A stretch of 64,000 nucleotides of DNA from Ectobacillus funiculus (GCF_042429435.1 NZ_JBHMAF010000196.1); one strand, 5' to 3'. Positions 42,072 to 50,929 are shown, numbered from the stretch's first letter. Numbers and translations: made by a program. The notes: generated by a model from the letters alone, not told the origin.

Positions 42072-42781
42072 CTGGATAAAAAAACTTGGAAGGTTGGCGA
42101 ATTAGCTAAACAAACCGGACTTACGGTACGAATGCTTCATCATTACGATAAAATTGGCCTATTTTCTCCTTCGCAGTATTCAGATACGGGCCATAGACTT
42201 TATACAGAGTCAGACTACAGCAAATTATGTCACTTAAGCAGTTAGGTTTTGCTTTGGAGGAGATTAAAGAGATAATGGAAAATCGAAATTTCAATCCGGT
42301 TGAAATTATCACAGTACAGTTAGATGATGTAAAAAAACGCATTCGGCTACAAGAACTGTTATGCAGCCGGTTAGAGAAAATATACAAATTGCTTAATAGT
42401 CAACAAGAAGTGACGCCTGAACAATTTATAAATTTAATTGAGGTGATTAATATGAATAAAGATAAATATTTTACCCAAGAGCAACAGGAAAAGATGTTCG
42501 AGCAGTTTGGACTAGAGGAAAGAAAGCAGTATGTAAGTGAATGGGCTAAAATAACTGCAAAGATACGTGTGGAATATGAGAAGGGGACACCACCTGAAAA
42601 CCTAGATGTAACACAATTGGCAAAACAATGGAATGCATTCGTCAATAAGTTGACTTTTGCGGACCCTGAAATATCCAAAGCAGCTGAACGTTATTATAGA
42701 GAGAATCCTGAAATAGGAGAGAAATTTGGGATAGATCAACAGCTTTCTGACTACATCAAGAAGGCAATGTCACACATTTAA
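42072..42781 (+). pseudogene. frameshifted MerR-type regulator with TipAS domain
   Basis: The 5' part encodes a MerR HTH (WKVGELAKQTGLTVRMLHHY, YSDTGHRLYTESDYSKL) and stops at 42243. The 3' part, in another frame from 42227, continues with MSLKQLGFALEEIKEIM and a TipAS-like ligand-binding domain (YFTQEQQEKMFEQFG..). The break is at AGCAAATTATG; loss of one copy of a 10-bp direct repeat (AGCAAATTAC) would produce it. The only start codons available are CTG (42072) or a TTG too close to AGGGG, a second lesion. TipA-type proteins bind thiopeptide-like drugs. Confidence 0.75.
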
Positions 42782-42797
42782 ATCATCTTTATTACTA

Positions 42798-42842
42798 CAG
42801 AAAAAAATGCCTCTGAATCGTTTTACCGGAGGCATTTTTTTA
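42798..42842. terminator. bidirectional terminator
   Basis: AAAAATGCCTC and GAGGCATTTTT enclose about 16 nt, between convergent genes. Confidence 0.85.
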
Positions 42843-42844
42843 CT

Positions 42845-43039
42845 TCATGCATAATCAATAACCTTATAATTTTTATGTGCTACAACCGTTCTATTTCCCT
42901 CAAACTCCCATTCTGTCTTATTTTCGGTTACATTTACAATAACCGAATTTTTATTGATTTTCTCTACGACCCCTTTGATTCCATCCTTAAAAAGGATATG
43001 ATCTCCTATTTGTGCTATCTTTTCTACGTTTAGTATCAT
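42845..43039 (-). CDS. DUF2187 family protein (YkvS-like)
   Basis: A 64-residue KOW-like small protein: GDHILFKDGIKGVVEKIN then SVIVNVTEN and NRTVVAHKNYKVI. This is the YkvS/DUF2187 pattern, a small beta-barrel of unknown role. The start is the ATG with TTGGAGGG; the nine upstream codons lack a ribosome binding site. Monocistronic, sharing the bidirectional terminator. Confidence 0.82.
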   Translation of the reverse strand: MILNVEKIAQIGDHILFKDGIKGVVEKINKNSVIVNVTENKTEWEFEGNRTVVAHKNYKVIDYA

Positions 43040-43066
43040 TGTTTCCCTCCAATTAAACAAATACAT

Positions 43067-43368
43067 TTTCTAGGTTGTTATTGTTTGATTTTTTTCTTCT
43101 TGCAATGGGTGAAGATATAGTACACAAAATTTAACAATATATTGCTAAATTTAAATAGTTTTATTGTTGTGTCGTTTTACCCTTTTTTATAAAGGATTGC
43201 CGTCTTGTTGCTGAAGAACACCTTGTAGTATCTAACATATCATAACTTGTTTACAGTTTAGTTAATGAAGAATAACAGTTTAACAACAGAGAAAAAAGTT
43301 TATAAGAAGTACCGATTTTAATCTAAAAGGGCAGGAGAGATCCTTTAATAAGAGGGATTGATTTTTTC
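43067..43368. other. AT-rich spacer, nothing recognised
   Basis: No gene. TTTAACAATATATTGCTAAAT near 43130 is a weak palindrome. Confidence 0.3.
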
Positions 43369-43506
43369 TCACTGTCAGAAAGTATAAATTTCCAGCTAGA
43401 GGTGAATTCGACGTAGTCGGAAATTTTAGAGGAATATAGTATAAGGGCAACTACACCTCTGTCTTCGCCCAAGAGTAGGGCTCGCCAATCGGCGAGTTTT
43501 CTTTAT
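43369..43506 (+). repeat. R135 element, full length, copy 13
   Basis: Complete. Shares private variants with copy 14 (AGAGGTGAATTCGACG, GGGCAACTACACCTC, AGAGTAGGGC), so the two are recent duplicates. Confidence 0.92.
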
Positions 43507-43621
43507 CTTCAACAAACAGGAGGAATAGTTGAACAAGATTTCACGTTTTCTTACCTTAAAATGCTTTTTATGGTATAATTAGTAATAAATGTAAAATGAA
43601 TACAGTGAGGTGGTATTAGAA

Positions 43622-44047
43622 ATGGAAACAGGTGAAAAAGTAACAATAACGGTAGAAACCACAGTTCATGCACCAGTTAATAAAGTGTGGGAATATTGGA
43701 CAGAACCACAGCATATAACGAAATGGTCCTTTGCTTCTGATGATTGGCATGCACCAAATGCCGAAAATGATTTAAGGGTTGGCGGAAAATTCCTTACACG
43801 AATGGAAGCAAAGGATGGAAGCTTTGGATTTGATTTTGGTGGAGTTTATGATGAAGTTAGAATAAACGAATTTATTTCTTACACTCTTGGAGATGGAAGA
43901 AAAGTTACGATCACTTTTATTAGTCAAGAAAACGACACTAAGGTAATTGAAGCTTTTGAAGCAGAGGCCACCCATTCCATTGAGCAGCAACAAGCAGGCT
44001 GGCAGGCGTTTCTGGACAATTTTAAAAAATATAGCGAGCTTTCTTAG
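43622..44047 (+). CDS. SRPBCC (AHSA1-like) protein
   Basis: A 141-residue START/Bet v1-like protein: VTITVETTVHAPVNKVWEYW, PQHITKWSF and WQAFLDNFKKY at the C-terminus are typical of AHSA1-domain proteins of unknown ligand. The ATG at 43622 has GAGGTGG upstream (gap of 9); an in-frame GTG at 43610 lies inside that site. Monocistronic. Confidence 0.82.
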   Translation: METGEKVTITVETTVHAPVNKVWEYWTEPQHITKWSFASDDWHAPNAENDLRVGGKFLTRMEAKDGSFGFDFGGVYDEVRINEFISYTLGDGRKVTITFISQENDTKVIEAFEAEATHSIEQQQAGWQAFLDNFKKYSELS

Positions 44048-44101
44048 GAAATTTGAAAATGAGTCAGTCATGCAGGTTGGGTATACTAAATAGTTAATTT
44101 T

Positions 44102-44128
44102 TAATCTTCCTTTTTGGAAGGTTTTTAT
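44102..44128 (+). terminator. terminator after the SRPBCC gene
   Basis: AATCTTCC-TTTTT-GGAAGGTT, then TTTAT. Confidence 0.65.
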
Positions 44129-44204
44129 GCTAACAAAATTAAAGTTTAGAGATTATACGTCAAGAGGTATAAAAAAGTATATTACCAGACCGTAAGCAGA
44201 ATAC

Positions 44205-44297
44205 CGTAATCCGCAAATAAAACACAATATTGCGGGTGTTTTTCTTGTTCTTCTTCAATAGGGTGCGATTGTTAAATAAAGCAATCGCTCTTTTGCG
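44205..44297 (+). terminator. two further hairpins with T-runs
   Basis: CCGCAA..TTGCGG followed by GTGTTTTTC (44208-44243), then GCGATTG-N10-CAATCGC followed by TCTTTT (44265-44295). No plus-strand gene lies between them and the previous terminator. Confidence 0.55.
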
Positions 44298-44430
44298 CTG
44301 TAGGAAAGTATAAATTTCCAGCTAGAGGTGAATTCGACGTAGTCGGAAATTTTAGGAATACAGTATAAGGGCAACTACACCTCTGTCTTCGCCCAAGAGT
44401 AGGGCTCGCCAATCGGCGAGTTTTCTTTAT
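44296..44430 (+). repeat. R135 element, full length, copy 14
   Basis: Nearly identical to copy 13, 790 bp away. Hairpin CTCGCC-AATC-GGCGAG with TTTTCTTTA. Confidence 0.92.
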
Positions 44431-44717
44431 GTTGAACTTCTAGATTACAATTTCTTAGATTCAACTGAATGAGACCAAATCCAAGTATGTCTCATTTGTC
44501 CAATTCTCATTTTTCAGGTAGTCCCGCTCTTCAACGGGCAGTTATTTTAATGACTGGTTGCACAAATAGATACCATTTAAGTTAGTGATATCAACAAATT
44601 GGATATATAATGTTAACTAACAATTAGTTTTACGCAAGATAGAAGCTTGTAGCCTAAAAAGCTAGTTAGATTAATTACATAACGAGGGTAACCCTGTTAA
44701 AGAAAGGATGATTTGCA
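44431..44717. other. spacer, nothing firm
   Basis: CCCGCTCTTCAACGGGC near 44524 is a short hairpin. No coding frame with a ribosome binding site. Confidence 0.3.
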
Positions 44718-45092
44718 ATGAAGAATTCTCTAAAAGAGATGGCAGTGTCATTTTTGCAACTGGTTGCGTCAGGGGAAGTGCGTGAAGCATACCGTAGGTA
44801 CATTAGTCCGGATTTCCGCCATCATAACTCCTTTTTCCCTGGAGATGCTGACTCTCTTATGCTCGCAATGGAAGAGAACGCCGCCAAGAATCCTCACAAA
44901 ACCCTTGAAGTAAGGCGTGTCATCGAAGAGGGTGATATCGTTGCGGTTCACTCCCATGTAAAGCAAAAGCAAGATGACCTTGGGGGAGCTGTGGTCCATA
45001 TCTTCCGCTTTCATAACGACCTCATCGTCGAACTCTGGGATGTGGGTCAGCCTATACCGGAGAACTCTCCTAATGAGAATGGCGTGTTCTGA
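44718..45092 (+). CDS. SnoaL-like / NTF2-fold protein
   Basis: A 124-residue NTF2-like cone fold: FLQLVASGEVREAYRRYI, DFRHHNSFF, IVAVHSHVKQKQ and VHIFRFHNDLIVELWDV. It matches the 'predicted SnoaL-like aldol condensation' group, in which the two histidines after F-R are conserved. Enzymatic role unknown. The ATG has AAAGGATG. Its composition is a little GC-richer than the flanks. Confidence 0.78.
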   Translation: MKNSLKEMAVSFLQLVASGEVREAYRRYISPDFRHHNSFFPGDADSLMLAMEENAAKNPHKTLEVRRVIEEGDIVAVHSHVKQKQDDLGGAVVHIFRFHNDLIVELWDVGQPIPENSPNENGVF

Positions 45093-45166
45093 TGGAGGAT
45101 AGTATTGTTATACTAATGGGGGCATTTTTTCAATTAAAACAAAGCTAGATGTCAGCCTGTGATAGC

Positions 45167-45205
45167 AAACTCATTTGCAATAATAACTTGTAAATGAGTT
45201 TTTAT
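45167..45205 (+). terminator. terminator of the SnoaL-like gene
   Basis: AAACTCATTT and AAATGAGTTT, then TTATG. Confidence 0.7.
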
Positions 45206-45275
45206 GCTATTCATTTTTAGTATTCACAACTTCAAGACCTGTAGATAATTCATAAAGCAATAAAGGATGATGATG

Positions 45276-46058
45276 ATGTCAACATTGGTTTTTTACGGGA
45301 CAAGCGACGCTCAGGGCGTACCTAGAATGCTGTGCAGCTGCAGTGTCTGTGCACAGACTGAAAGCAAAAATAAACGAAAGCGGCCAAGCGTATATTTACA
45401 GATGCAGGAACAAGAAATCCTGATCGATATTTCCCCCGATTTTCAAGAGCAATTTATAACCTATAACAACAAGAGAATTCCCCCTCTTGTATTGATTACG
45501 CATGCGCATCATGATCATGTCGACGGTCTCGGTGATTTTGCGGACTTATGCTTCTGGAATGGGCAAGGAACAGCCCAAATAGTTAGTCCGCCTGATGTGA
45601 TGGATGCTTTGGAACAACGCTTTTCTTACCAATTCCATAGGAAAGGATTCTCATTCATATCAGCGGATACATGGAATGCTGGCAATGCCAACATTTCTTT
45701 CCATAGAGTAAACCACGGCTTCAACGGTTACTCTTATGCGATTTTATTTAAAGGAGAAAACAATAAGAAGTGGGCGTATATGCCAGATTCTTTTCAAGTA
45801 TCTGAAGAGCAATGGCATCCTTTTTATGATTTGGATTTACTTATCTTAGGGACGTCTTATTGGGAAGAAAAGCAGGATAAAGCCAGGAGATCTGTTTATG
45901 ATGTTTTAGAAGCATTGGAGTTGAAAGAAAAACTAAAGGCAAAGCAAATGATATTGACTCATCTTTCACATCAAATCGATATTCCTCATTATGAACTGCT
46001 TCTGCCTGAAGGTGTGTCATTTGCTCATGATGGTTTAAAAATTGACTTACCGGTGTGA
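45276..46058 (+). CDS. MBL-fold hydrolase, PhnP-like
   Basis: A ~260-residue metallo-beta-lactamase-fold protein. The two-metal motif is THAHHDHVDG (HxHxDH). A Cys cluster near the N-terminus (CSCSVC) follows GVPRML, as in the structural zinc site of PhnP, a 1,2-cyclic ribose phosphodiesterase. Further metal ligands are VNHGF, MPDS and THLSHQ. Four consecutive ATG codons follow AAAGGA; the fourth (45276) has the best spacing. No phn genes are nearby, so the substrate is uncertain. Monocistronic. Confidence 0.78.
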   Translation: MSTLVFYGTSDAQGVPRMLCSCSVCAQTESKNKRKRPSVYLQMQEQEILIDISPDFQEQFITYNNKRIPPLVLITHAHHDHVDGLGDFADLCFWNGQGTAQIVSPPDVMDALEQRFSYQFHRKGFSFISADTWNAGNANISFHRVNHGFNGYSYAILFKGENNKKWAYMPDSFQVSEEQWHPFYDLDLLILGTSYWEEKQDKARRSVYDVLEALELKEKLKAKQMILTHLSHQIDIPHYELLLPEGVSFAHDGLKIDLPV

Positions 46059-46185
46059 TGTCGTAGATGTTATTATCCTTGTACATTCTAATTTGGATAT
46101 ACGGAATGCTCATGATATTTTTACACAAGTGGAAAATGCCTTATCTCGCAAACATGATGTTCATGTTCATGTAGAACCAAATTAA
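46057..46185 (+). pseudogene. C-terminal remnant of a CDF cation exporter
   Basis: A frame without a start that reads VDVIILVHSNLDIRNAHDI, then FTQVENALSRKHDVHVHVEP. This is the cytosolic metal-binding domain that closes cation diffusion facilitator proteins (ending VHVEP). The membrane part is absent, and the frame overlaps the end of the MBL gene. It is the trace of a zinc exporter gene. Confidence 0.7.
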
Positions 46186-46241
46186 GGATTTGTATAGCTT
46201 ATAATACATGAAATACTGACAAGATAAATTATAGAAACACA

Positions 46242-46279
46242 AAAGCCCTCCAAATCAGCTTAACTGGAGGGCTTTTGGT
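46242..46279 (+). terminator. strong terminator
   Basis: AAAAGCCCTCC and GGAGGGCTTTT around AAATCAGCTTAACT. Confidence 0.85.
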
Positions 46280-46386
46280 AGTCTACAAAATATGCTGAAT
46301 TCGGTAATCTAGATCAACTTGCTATGTGTACAATATTTATTTTTATTTTATATATTTATATTTTGTTTACAAAAAATTAATATAAT

Positions 46387-46405
46387 GATAATGAAAATCA
46401 TTATT
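46387..46405. promoter_or_regulatory. Fur box
   Basis: GATAATGAAAATCATTATT matches the 19-bp Fur consensus at 17 positions. The next gene is doxX at 46826, after a ~400-nt leader. Confidence 0.75.
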
Positions 46406-46531
46406 GGACATGTTATTCTAATTATTGGAATTTATTATCTTACCTAATTAGGAGGTTACAACAGCTGCAAATAAGCTGCTGAAAGTTCGCAAAAATGATG
46501 AAATATGATTTCAAAAGGAGGTGAAGACTGG

Positions 46532-46618
46532 TTGCAAAACAACAATAAAAGTGGAAAAATTATACAAAATACATTGATAGCTTGTGGATACAGGATGTAT
46601 AATAAGATTACCGTTTAA
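46532..46618 (+). CDS. possible 28-residue leader peptide
   Basis: A TTG start 8 bp after a near-perfect ribosome binding site (AAAGGAGGTGA) opens MQNNNKSGKIIQNTLIACGY and closes after 28 codons. It lies between the Fur box and doxX. The ribosome binding site is the main argument; the peptide has no known relative. Confidence 0.35.
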   Translation: MQNNNKSGKIIQNTLIACGYRMYNKITV

Positions 46619-46619
46619 C

Positions 46620-46800
46620 TGGAACATCGTGAAGAAGGTTGCGGTTATCTTTATAGAGATAGGTTACACCTATAATAAGGAACAAGAATATCCCTTATTG
46701 ACTGAGCGAGAGCGGTCCTCTAGTGTGCGAATCCTGTGAGGCACACGTTTCCGAAAGGAGATGCAAAGCTTGTAAGTTCAATGTTGAATTGTAACTTTTA
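46620..46800 (+). ncRNA. candidate structured leader RNA before doxX
   Basis: Successive complementary segments: AGATAGGT..ACCTAT, TAAGG..CCTTA, GTGTGCG-AATCCTGTGAG-GCACAC, TTTCCGAAAGGAG. The stretch is GC-richer than its surroundings and has no coding frame. I cannot assign it to a known riboswitch; a group II intron fragment is another possibility. Confidence 0.4.
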
Positions 46801-46825
46801 GTAAGTTTTGTGAACCAGGAATATT

Positions 46826-47335
46826 ATGTTTATTAACTTTTTAAGACGGGATAAGCGTATCTCTATACTCTTGGCGGTGTTGCGGGTATATGTTGGGTAT
46901 ACGTGGCTAGTAGCTGGTTGGGGGAAAATAGCAGGTGGAAACTTTGATGCCTCTGGCTTTTTACAAGGAGCAGTAGCAAAAGCAGTTGGAGAGCATCCAC
47001 TTGTTCAAGGATGGTGGGCTGTATTTTTGAAAAATGTAGCCATCCCTAATGTAGATGTATTCAATACTTTAATTCCTTATGGGGAATTTCTCGTCGGAAT
47101 CGGTCTGTTAATTGGTTGTTTCACAAAAACAGCAGTCTTTTTTGGAATGATGATGAATTTTTCTTATATGTTTAGCGGTACGACGAGTACGAATCCACAA
47201 CTCGCTTTATTATCGGTGTTTATCCTCGTTTCTGCGATGAATGCAGGACGATATGGAGCAGATGGTATGATTATGCCAATTCTTAAAGAAAAGCTATTTG
47301 CCAACAAAACCAATAAAAAAACAGATGCTGCTTAA
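46826..47335 (+). CDS. DoxX family membrane protein
   Basis: A 169-residue protein with four membrane helices. DoxX pattern: LRVYVGYTWLVAGWGKI, then IPYGEFLVGIGLLIGCFTK and MMMNFSYMFSGT, NAGRYGADG near the end. DoxX-like proteins relate to thiol/quinone redox systems, but the role here is unknown. The ATG has CCAGGA. The Fur box and leader upstream suggest iron control. Confidence 0.82.
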   Translation: MFINFLRRDKRISILLAVLRVYVGYTWLVAGWGKIAGGNFDASGFLQGAVAKAVGEHPLVQGWWAVFLKNVAIPNVDVFNTLIPYGEFLVGIGLLIGCFTKTAVFFGMMMNFSYMFSGTTSTNPQLALLSVFILVSAMNAGRYGADGMIMPILKEKLFANKTNKKTDAA

Positions 47336-47367
47336 TATTCATACATACACCTTAAAAACTACTGTTT

Positions 47368-47408
47368 TACCCCTTTGGATATGGTTATCTAAAGGGGTGT
47401 TTTTTTAT
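47368..47408 (+). terminator. terminator of doxX
   Basis: ACCCCTTTGGATA and TATCTAAAGGGGT, then GTTTTTTT. Confidence 0.85.
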
Positions 47409-47929
47409 TATTTCAATTGATCCAATGGAACTTTAAAATAATAAACATAAAAAATAACACAAAATATAGAGAGTATCCATGTTAGTAACGGGCGTTTATA
47501 GTGAAGAATAAGCATGAAAAAAGTATTTAGATTAAAAATGATACTCCAGCCTAAAGACCAACCATTATAATAAGTAATCTTACCGGCTTTAAACATAATA
47601 AATTCAGCAAGTGAAAACAAAAAAACAAATAGGAGTTGCCAGCTTAACTTTTTTTTCCAATTCTCATTTGGGTATCTTCCGAGGAAAATTAAAATAATGG
47701 ATGGGTACAGAAGCAGACCCATTCCAATAGAAATCAATGTATGATTGATAAGAAAGGGAACAGATCTATCATATTCAAACTTCCACATAAGATGGTTGTA
47801 ACATAATAATCCGTAGATTGCATTGAAGTATATCATATAAAGGATGGTAGCTTGGTACTTTTGCCAATTTCTCCAATCTCCCCACTTCCAAGCAGCGAAG
47901 CCCCATAGTAACCACATAAATAATCGCAT
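47408..47929 (-). CDS. CBO0543 family membrane protein
   Basis: A 173-residue protein with about five membrane helices and the Trp-rich N-terminus of this family (WLLWGFAAWKWGDWRNWQKY, then ATILYMIYFNAIYGLL). The family is common in spore formers and has no known function. The start is the ATG at 47929, preceded by GAGGTG at 4 bp; an in-frame ATG four codons earlier lies within that site. It ends at the doxX terminator. Confidence 0.7.
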   Translation of the reverse strand: MRLFMWLLWGFAAWKWGDWRNWQKYQATILYMIYFNAIYGLLCYNHLMWKFEYDRSVPFLINHTLISIGMGLLLYPSIILIFLGRYPNENWKKKLSWQLLFVFLFSLAEFIMFKAGKITYYNGWSLGWSIIFNLNTFFMLILHYKRPLLTWILSIFCVIFYVYYFKVPLDQLK

Positions 47930-48087
47930 ATAACACCTCATTGTTTATCCATATCATTATTATTCCACCTGGAAAAAAGTTTATTTATGGAAAACGACGT
48001 AGTTTAAAAAATGAGGGATCCAATACTATATTAAATTTAAGCTATTGGAGGATTTTGTGTATAAATATAACGTGAAGTCTCAAAAAG

Positions 48088-48114
48088 AAAACTGACCTCT
48101 TATAAAGGTCAGCC
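48088..48114. terminator. short hairpin
   Basis: CTGACCT-CTTATAA-AGGTCAG. A weak signal downstream of the minus-strand DUF2071 gene. Confidence 0.4.
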
Positions 48115-48206
48115 AATAAAATCTATTTCACTATTAATACCAAATGGTTTCTGCATAATTATAAGCGTCACTATTTGGAATCGCATGCTTTCCTTGGGCT
48201 TGTGCC

Positions 48207-48953
48207 TCAGCTGAATTCCTTCTTAATGTTCCACATTAGCGAATCCACACCTGTGGAGAAATGAGCGATTGGTTTTACTTCAGAAAGGTCAAAATGAAAA
48301 GCTGTAAAAAGGGTGTTCCTAACTATTTCTATCGCTGCTTTTTGTAACGGCCAAGGCCGATGGTGTATTTCCCCACAATAGATGTTGACTCCGTCATTCG
48401 AACTATAGAGACAATATCGCTCAGTAAGCCAATGGTCCACCGTTCCTTTTTTCGGAAAATAAATTTCCGATACGGGAGCATATTTGCCCTTAAATGATAT
48501 AGGAGTATTCGCGTTTCCTTTTCGAGTACTATGGAAATGAAAGGTTTGTCCTTCTTTTTGAAAAGAAATTTGCGCTGAATGATAGGGCAAACGATACCAT
48601 CTCTTTGCAATTTTTAAGGAAGCCCAGTTCTCCACATCAATAGACATAAAATAAATACCGGGTTTGCCCTCGTATTTAACATATGTCCTTACATTGATTT
48701 CTGGAAATTTAGGGGTTAGAGAAACAGCCGATATTCCACGGGGATAGATCCCCTCTAAAACGAATAAAATGACGCCTAACCATGCGGAGCCATTAAAGGT
48801 GTCAATTTGTAAAGGAGAAGGAATATGTGGCCGTAGTTTTTCAAGTGGAATAGGCCAATGCAAAAATAATAAATTTCTCCAAGTTTGTCGCATAATCCAA
48901 TATTTCGAAGGTAATGGCCAAGAACGATGAGCAATATCATTCATTATATTCAT
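48207..48953 (-). CDS. DUF2071 family protein (YqjF-like)
   Basis: A 248-residue protein matching YqjF: WIMRQTWRNLLFLHWPIPLE, LRPHIPSPLQID, GSAWLGVILF, then FPEINVRTYVKYEGKPGIYF and the basic HSTRKG segment. The fold is acetoacetate-decarboxylase-like; the function is unknown. The ATG start has GGGGGC upstream. Monocistronic. Confidence 0.85.
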   Translation of the reverse strand: MNIMNDIAHRSWPLPSKYWIMRQTWRNLLFLHWPIPLEKLRPHIPSPLQIDTFNGSAWLGVILFVLEGIYPRGISAVSLTPKFPEINVRTYVKYEGKPGIYFMSIDVENWASLKIAKRWYRLPYHSAQISFQKEGQTFHFHSTRKGNANTPISFKGKYAPVSEIYFPKKGTVDHWLTERYCLYSSNDGVNIYCGEIHHRPWPLQKAAIEIVRNTLFTAFHFDLSEVKPIAHFSTGVDSLMWNIKKEFS

Positions 48954-49142
48954 GAAATCAGCCCCCAGTTTTTATATGTCCATAGTTTGGTGAAAAATGA
49001 AAATTTAATACGATTAGAAATACAAAAAAGCTCAGCTATTTTCAAAGCATTACCTTGATATTTATATGTTTTACCTTTTTTTGGATAAAATAAGAGAGGT
49101 AGAATTCCTTATTGAAAATATGTTGAATATGGAGCAATAAAT

Positions 49143-50558
49143 ATGTCGAACATTTTTTATTATTTGACCTTTATAATGATGGCAATTATATTTGCCTCGT
49201 TTTTATTCATACTTCTTGGTTGGCGTTGGATCATGAAACGAATAGTGAAACAAATGGGAAAAATCCTTTTAACTGACAGTTATCAGGAAAATTTGATGGA
49301 ATTGATGCCAGGATTTCGGCATATGGGCATCCAAAATATGCTTGAAAATAGCTTACGTGCAGAAACAGGAGATGTCCTTCATCGTCCGCTTGGATCTTCC
49401 AAAAAATGGCCGCATTTGGACCCAATTACTTTTATTCCCGCGCAAACCTCACCATTTCCGATTGATGGTGAGGAAGATGTAGATGTTGCCGTTACCATTG
49501 GGCCAAAGGCAAAAAAACCAATGAAAATAAAAATTCCACTTATGATTAGCGGGATGGCCTATGGGATTGCACTCAGTGAAGAAGTTAGGCTTTCATTAGC
49601 AGAAGCAGCTCATAATGTTGGAACAGCGATTAACTCTGGGGAAGGCGGAGTCTTACCTGAAGAATTAAACCAAGCTGGAAAGTATATTTTACAGTTTTCA
49701 AAAACAGATTGGTCAAGGGAGGAAGAATTATTTAAGCGGGCTGATATGATTGAAATTAAACTTGGACAAGGCGCATTGGCAGGAACGGGAGGGAAAATTT
49801 CTCCTAAAAATTTAACAGGCCGTGCCCGTGAAGTGATGGGACTAAAGGAAAACGAGGATGCCGTGATTTATGATAATTTTTTTGAGAACCAGACCTTAAC
49901 AGATTTGAAGGAACTTGTTGAAACGCTTCGGGAGATGTCTGGCGGAGTTCCTATTGGGGCCAAAATGGGAGCTGGCGGGAAAATTGAAGAAGATATTGAT
50001 CATTTAATTGACATTGGTGTTGATTATATTGCGGTAGACGGGGGACAAGCTGCCACACTCGGTGCACCACCTATTTTATCTGATGACGTTGGAATCCCAA
50101 CCCTGCATGCGATTGTCAGGGCTGCTAATCATCTAGAAAAGAGAAACATGAAGGGACAAATTAGTTTAATTGCCTCTGGCGGGTTGCTAGTACCTGGACA
50201 CTTTTTAAAAGTGCTTGCACTCGGGGCTGATGCAGTGTATGTAGGTTCCGCTATGTTATTTACTGTCGCGCATTCTCAATCATTGAATTCCCTTCCGTTT
50301 GAACCGCCTACACAAGTTGTTTGGAATCAAGGGAAATTCAAGGATCAATTTAAGATTGAAGAAGGGGTAAAATCAGCCGAGAAATTCTTAACAGCAAGCA
50401 TAGAAGAAATGAAAATGGCATTAAGAGCAATGGGAAAACGCTCTTTAAAAGAGTTGTCAAAAAAAGATTTAGTGTCTTATGATGAATTGACCGCTAAAAT
50501 GATTGGAATTCCATTTTCCTTTGAACCATGGGAAGACAAGCAAAAAGACGATATATAA
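49143..50558 (+). CDS. FMN-binding glutamate synthase family protein (YerD-like)
   Basis: A 471-residue protein with an N-terminal membrane helix (about 5-30) and a glutamate-synthase FMN-binding TIM barrel (about 110-430): PLMISGMAYGIALSEEVRLS, INSGEGGVLPEE, IEIKLGQGALAGTGG, VDYIAVDGGQAATLGAPP and SGGLLVPGHFLK. It lacks the amidotransferase domain and obvious Fe-S cysteines of true GltB. YerD-type proteins have no settled function. The ATG has TATGGAGC. The stop codon overlaps the right end of an R135 element. Confidence 0.84.
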   Translation: MSNIFYYLTFIMMAIIFASFLFILLGWRWIMKRIVKQMGKILLTDSYQENLMELMPGFRHMGIQNMLENSLRAETGDVLHRPLGSSKKWPHLDPITFIPAQTSPFPIDGEEDVDVAVTIGPKAKKPMKIKIPLMISGMAYGIALSEEVRLSLAEAAHNVGTAINSGEGGVLPEELNQAGKYILQFSKTDWSREEELFKRADMIEIKLGQGALAGTGGKISPKNLTGRAREVMGLKENEDAVIYDNFFENQTLTDLKELVETLREMSGGVPIGAKMGAGGKIEEDIDHLIDIGVDYIAVDGGQAATLGAPPILSDDVGIPTLHAIVRAANHLEKRNMKGQISLIASGGLLVPGHFLKVLALGADAVYVGSAMLFTVAHSQSLNSLPFEPPTQVVWNQGKFKDQFKIEEGVKSAEKFLTASIEEMKMALRAMGKRSLKELSKKDLVSYDELTAKMIGIPFSFEPWEDKQKDDI

Positions 50559-50692
50559 AGAAAACTCGCCGATTGGCAAGCCCCGCTCTTGGGCGAAGAC
50601 AGAGGCGTAGTTGCACTTATACTGTATTCCTAAAATTTCTCGCTACGTCGAATTGGCATCCAGCTATAAATTTATACTTTCTTAAAGTGTAA
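50556..50692 (-). repeat. R135 element, full length, copy 15
   Basis: Minus orientation. Supplies the TAA stop of the YerD-like gene. TAAA occurs at both flanks. Confidence 0.92.
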
Positions 50693-50776
50693 ATTTATAC
50701 CTTTGCCCTTCTGTTTATGAACCATAATACGAGAACAAGAGCGATAAGACAAGCTCCTCGTATAGGAGACACATGA

Positions 50777-50803
50777 TTATCTTGATGGGCATGCGTCAGG
50801 ACC
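50777..50803. repeat. 27-bp sequence shared with 35207-35233
   Basis: Identical to the copy at 35207; here it runs directly into an 8-bp tandem repeat. Confidence 0.6.
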
Positions 50804-50834
50804 TCAATACCTCAATACCTCAATACCTCAATAC
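50803..50834. repeat. 8-bp tandem repeat, four copies
   Basis: CTCAATAC repeated four times. A short slippage-prone tract 34 bp before the ileS2 promoter. Confidence 0.85.
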
Positions 50835-50867
50835 GTTTTTATAATGTTTATCACCTTAAGTAATTAT

Positions 50868-50896
50868 TTGACAGTTACTTTTATGACTGTTACAAT
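50868..50896 (+). promoter_or_regulatory. sigma-A promoter of ileS2
   Basis: TTGACA (50868-50873), 17-bp spacer, TACAAT (50891-50896). Confidence 0.8.
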
Positions 50897-50929
50897 TAAT
50901 TCCAATAAAAGCATACAAATTCGTTGATG

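Noticed and set aside
48120..48206. Minus-strand stretch reading SAEAQAQGKHAIPNSDAYNY
   Set aside because: Looks protein-like and ends in a stop, but it is only ~28 codons with no start or family; could be chance or a remnant.
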